From contig JAKTTT010000011.1 of NCBI GenBank assembly GCA_030581615.1, positions 1 to 64,000 of the forward strand: a stretch of 64,000 bases of DNA. The letters run 5' to 3'. The DNA comes from Alloascoidea africana. Its lineage: Eukaryota > Ascomycota > Alloascoideomycetes > Alloascoideales > Alloascoideaceae. Below the pieces are notes generated by a model. That model was not told the origin of the DNA, did no database searches, and was given only the letters and a program-made list of their open reading frames with translations. Shown here one piece after another: positions 62,860 to 64,000 of the stretch (position 1 is the stretch's first letter; the number at the start of each line of letters is the position of its first letter). The position numbers and the translations under genes were made by a program.

Positions 62860-63104
62860 ATGCGTGTAGCTATCTACTGTATAAGAGAAATGCTATAAAA
62901 GTGTATTTTATGTTTTTGACTAAATCGAGACGGGTTAAGACTGACCTGATGGCACCAAATGGTGGTAGAAAGTCCTCGTGCAAAAAGGGAGTTTCTTTAC
63001 TTGTTGTTTTATCATTTCGAATGTTTGTCATTTTACAAATCTACTGGAGGACAATCCTTCAAGCGATCAGGTAAATTAGATAAAAAGAAAGACACAGACA
63101 GGCA

Positions 63105-64000
63105 TTACTTATAGAAATCGAATTTATCCACGTCGCTTCCACTCTTGACTTGAGAACTGTAGGCTTCCTCCAAATCTGATTGTAAAATAACATATCTGTT
63201 TTTCCGAACAGCTCTTAGACCAGCTTCTTGCATAATGGCAGCAATCACCGCTCCAGATAGAGGATCGTTTCTCACAATCAGAGAATCGAGGTCAACTTCG
63301 GGGGCCAAGGACATTTTAGAGGCTATGGTGGAGAAAATCAGTCGGCGTTCTCTTCGATCTCTCAGAGAGGGGAACTCAATCTTTCTGTCTAGACGACCGG
63401 GACGAAGCAATGCTGGATCAAGTGTATCTGCTCTGTTGGTAGCCATGATAACCTTGACATTTGAGGTCTGGTCAAAACCATCCATCTGGTTCAAAAGTTC
63501 CAGAAGAATACGCTGAACTTCACGATCAGCACCGGTTTGTGCATCGAAACGTTTTGTGGCGATTGCGTCAATTTCATCGATGAAAATAATAGAAGGTGAG
63601 TTCTCCCGTGCAAGCCTGAACACGTCTCTCACCATTCTGGGTCCTTCACCCAAATACTTTTGGACAAACTCAGATCCGACAACACGGATAAACGAAGCAG
63701 TGGAGCTATTGGCAACTGCTTTCACCAGCATAGTTTTCCCTGTACCTGGAGGTCCATATAGAAGAACTCCTCTAGGCGGGTCAATTCCAATTTGCTTGTA
63801 CAAGTCTGCCTGGACCAAGGGTAGCTCCACAGCCTCTCTAATTTCCTGCTTTTGCATATCTAGCCCACCAACATCAGCATAAGTAACGTCGGGCTTCTCA
63901 TCTGCCTGCAATATAGAGATGCTAGAATCGGCTTCTGGGGGTAATATATCGACCAAAGCATTCGAATGGCGATGAAGAGCAACAGATGAGGATGGTTTCA
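63105..64000 (-). CDS. RPT3: 26S proteasome ATPase subunit Rpt3 (5' part outside window)
   Basis: The frame stays open to the right edge, so the N-terminal coiled coil and start lie beyond it; about 298 C-terminal residues are present. AAA features: [21 protein letters not shown], Walker A GPPGTGKT, Walker [15 protein letters not shown], arginine finger region [12 protein letters not shown], and sensor [10 protein letters not shown]. The protein ends VDKFDFYK, with the C-terminal hydrophobic-Tyr-X motif (FYK) that docks into the 20S alpha ring and opens the gate. It is near-identical to yeast Rpt3 in this region. Confidence 0.96.
   Translation of the reverse strand, partial: KPSSSVALHRHSNALVDILPPEADSSISILQADEKPDVTYADVGGLDMQKQEIREAVELPLVQADLYKQIGIDPPRGVLLYGPPGTGKTMLVKAVANSSTASFIRVVGSEFVQKYLGEGPRMVRDVFRLARENSPSIIFIDEIDAIATKRFDAQTGADREVQRILLELLNQMDGFDQTSNVKVIMATNRADTLDPALLRPGRLDRKIEFPSLRDRRERRLIFSTIASKMSLAPEVDLDSLIVRNDPLSGAVIAAIMQEAGLRAVRKNRYVILQSDLEEAYSSQVKSGSDVDKFDFYK

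Noticed and set aside
1-64000. CRISPR arrays, bacterial operons or prophage
   Set aside because: The window is eukaryotic with spliced genes, and no regularly spaced direct repeats were seen outside the DDR48-like gene.

Overview
The window is nuclear DNA of a budding yeast (Saccharomycotina). It is AT-rich and gene-dense, with short introns that use GTATGT-type donors and TACTAAC-like branch points. CTG at 58908-58910 falls on a conserved leucine of Rpb2, so this is not a CUG-Ser yeast. The gene set and protein style fit a methylotrophic yeast such as Komagataella (Pichia pastoris group). That placement is inference, because no database search was possible.

Layout. 0-5.4 kb: edge of an unknown membrane-protein gene, an NCS1 permease, and a membrane-anchored histidine acid phosphatase preceded by two CACGTG boxes. 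5.7-6.5 kb: decayed 3' end of a non-LTR retrotransposon (LINE) with an A-tail. 6.8-10.1 kb: divergent beta-tubulin (TUB2) and G-alpha (GPA2). 10.1-12.5 kb: a solo LTR about 200 bp upstream of tRNA-Arg(TCT). 12.5-15.7 kb: mitochondrial rhodanese RDL2 and a GABA/polyamine-type permease. 15.9-19.8 kb: a gene-poor stretch with one coding-like relic. 19.8-31.2 kb: secreted aspartic protease, ALG13, EFG1, FMS1-type oxidase, FOL2, PMT1 and an unknown gene. 31.6-43.6 kb: UBP9/13-type deubiquitinase, F-box/LRR-like protein, KRI1, ZIM17, an unknown gene and a DDR48-like repeat protein. 44.6-50 kb: an intron-rich cluster of RPL7 (with an intronic box C/D snoRNA candidate), a five-exon molybdopterin-binding-domain gene and the PBDC1/CHP1 eEF1A chaperone, then an MMT-type iron transporter. 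50.9-64 kb: GPI13, an AGC kinase, RPB2, MRPL23, NCB2 and the 3' part of RPT3.

By theme: secretory pathway and glycosylation (ALG13, PMT1, GPI13), ribosome production and translation (RPL7, MRPL23, EFG1, KRI1, CHP1), transcription (RPB2, NCB2), protein turnover (RPT3, UBP, F-box), mitochondria (RDL2, ZIM17, MMT, MRPL23), nutrient uptake and signalling (two permeases, phosphatase, GPA2, AGC kinase).

Nine genes needed exon assembly by hand (18 introns). The most striking result is in TUB2: the conserved reading frame requires two introns separated by a single-nucleotide exon at 8338. Second is a box C/D snoRNA candidate in RPL7 intron 2, whose guide matches 13 nt of a conserved 25S rRNA segment.
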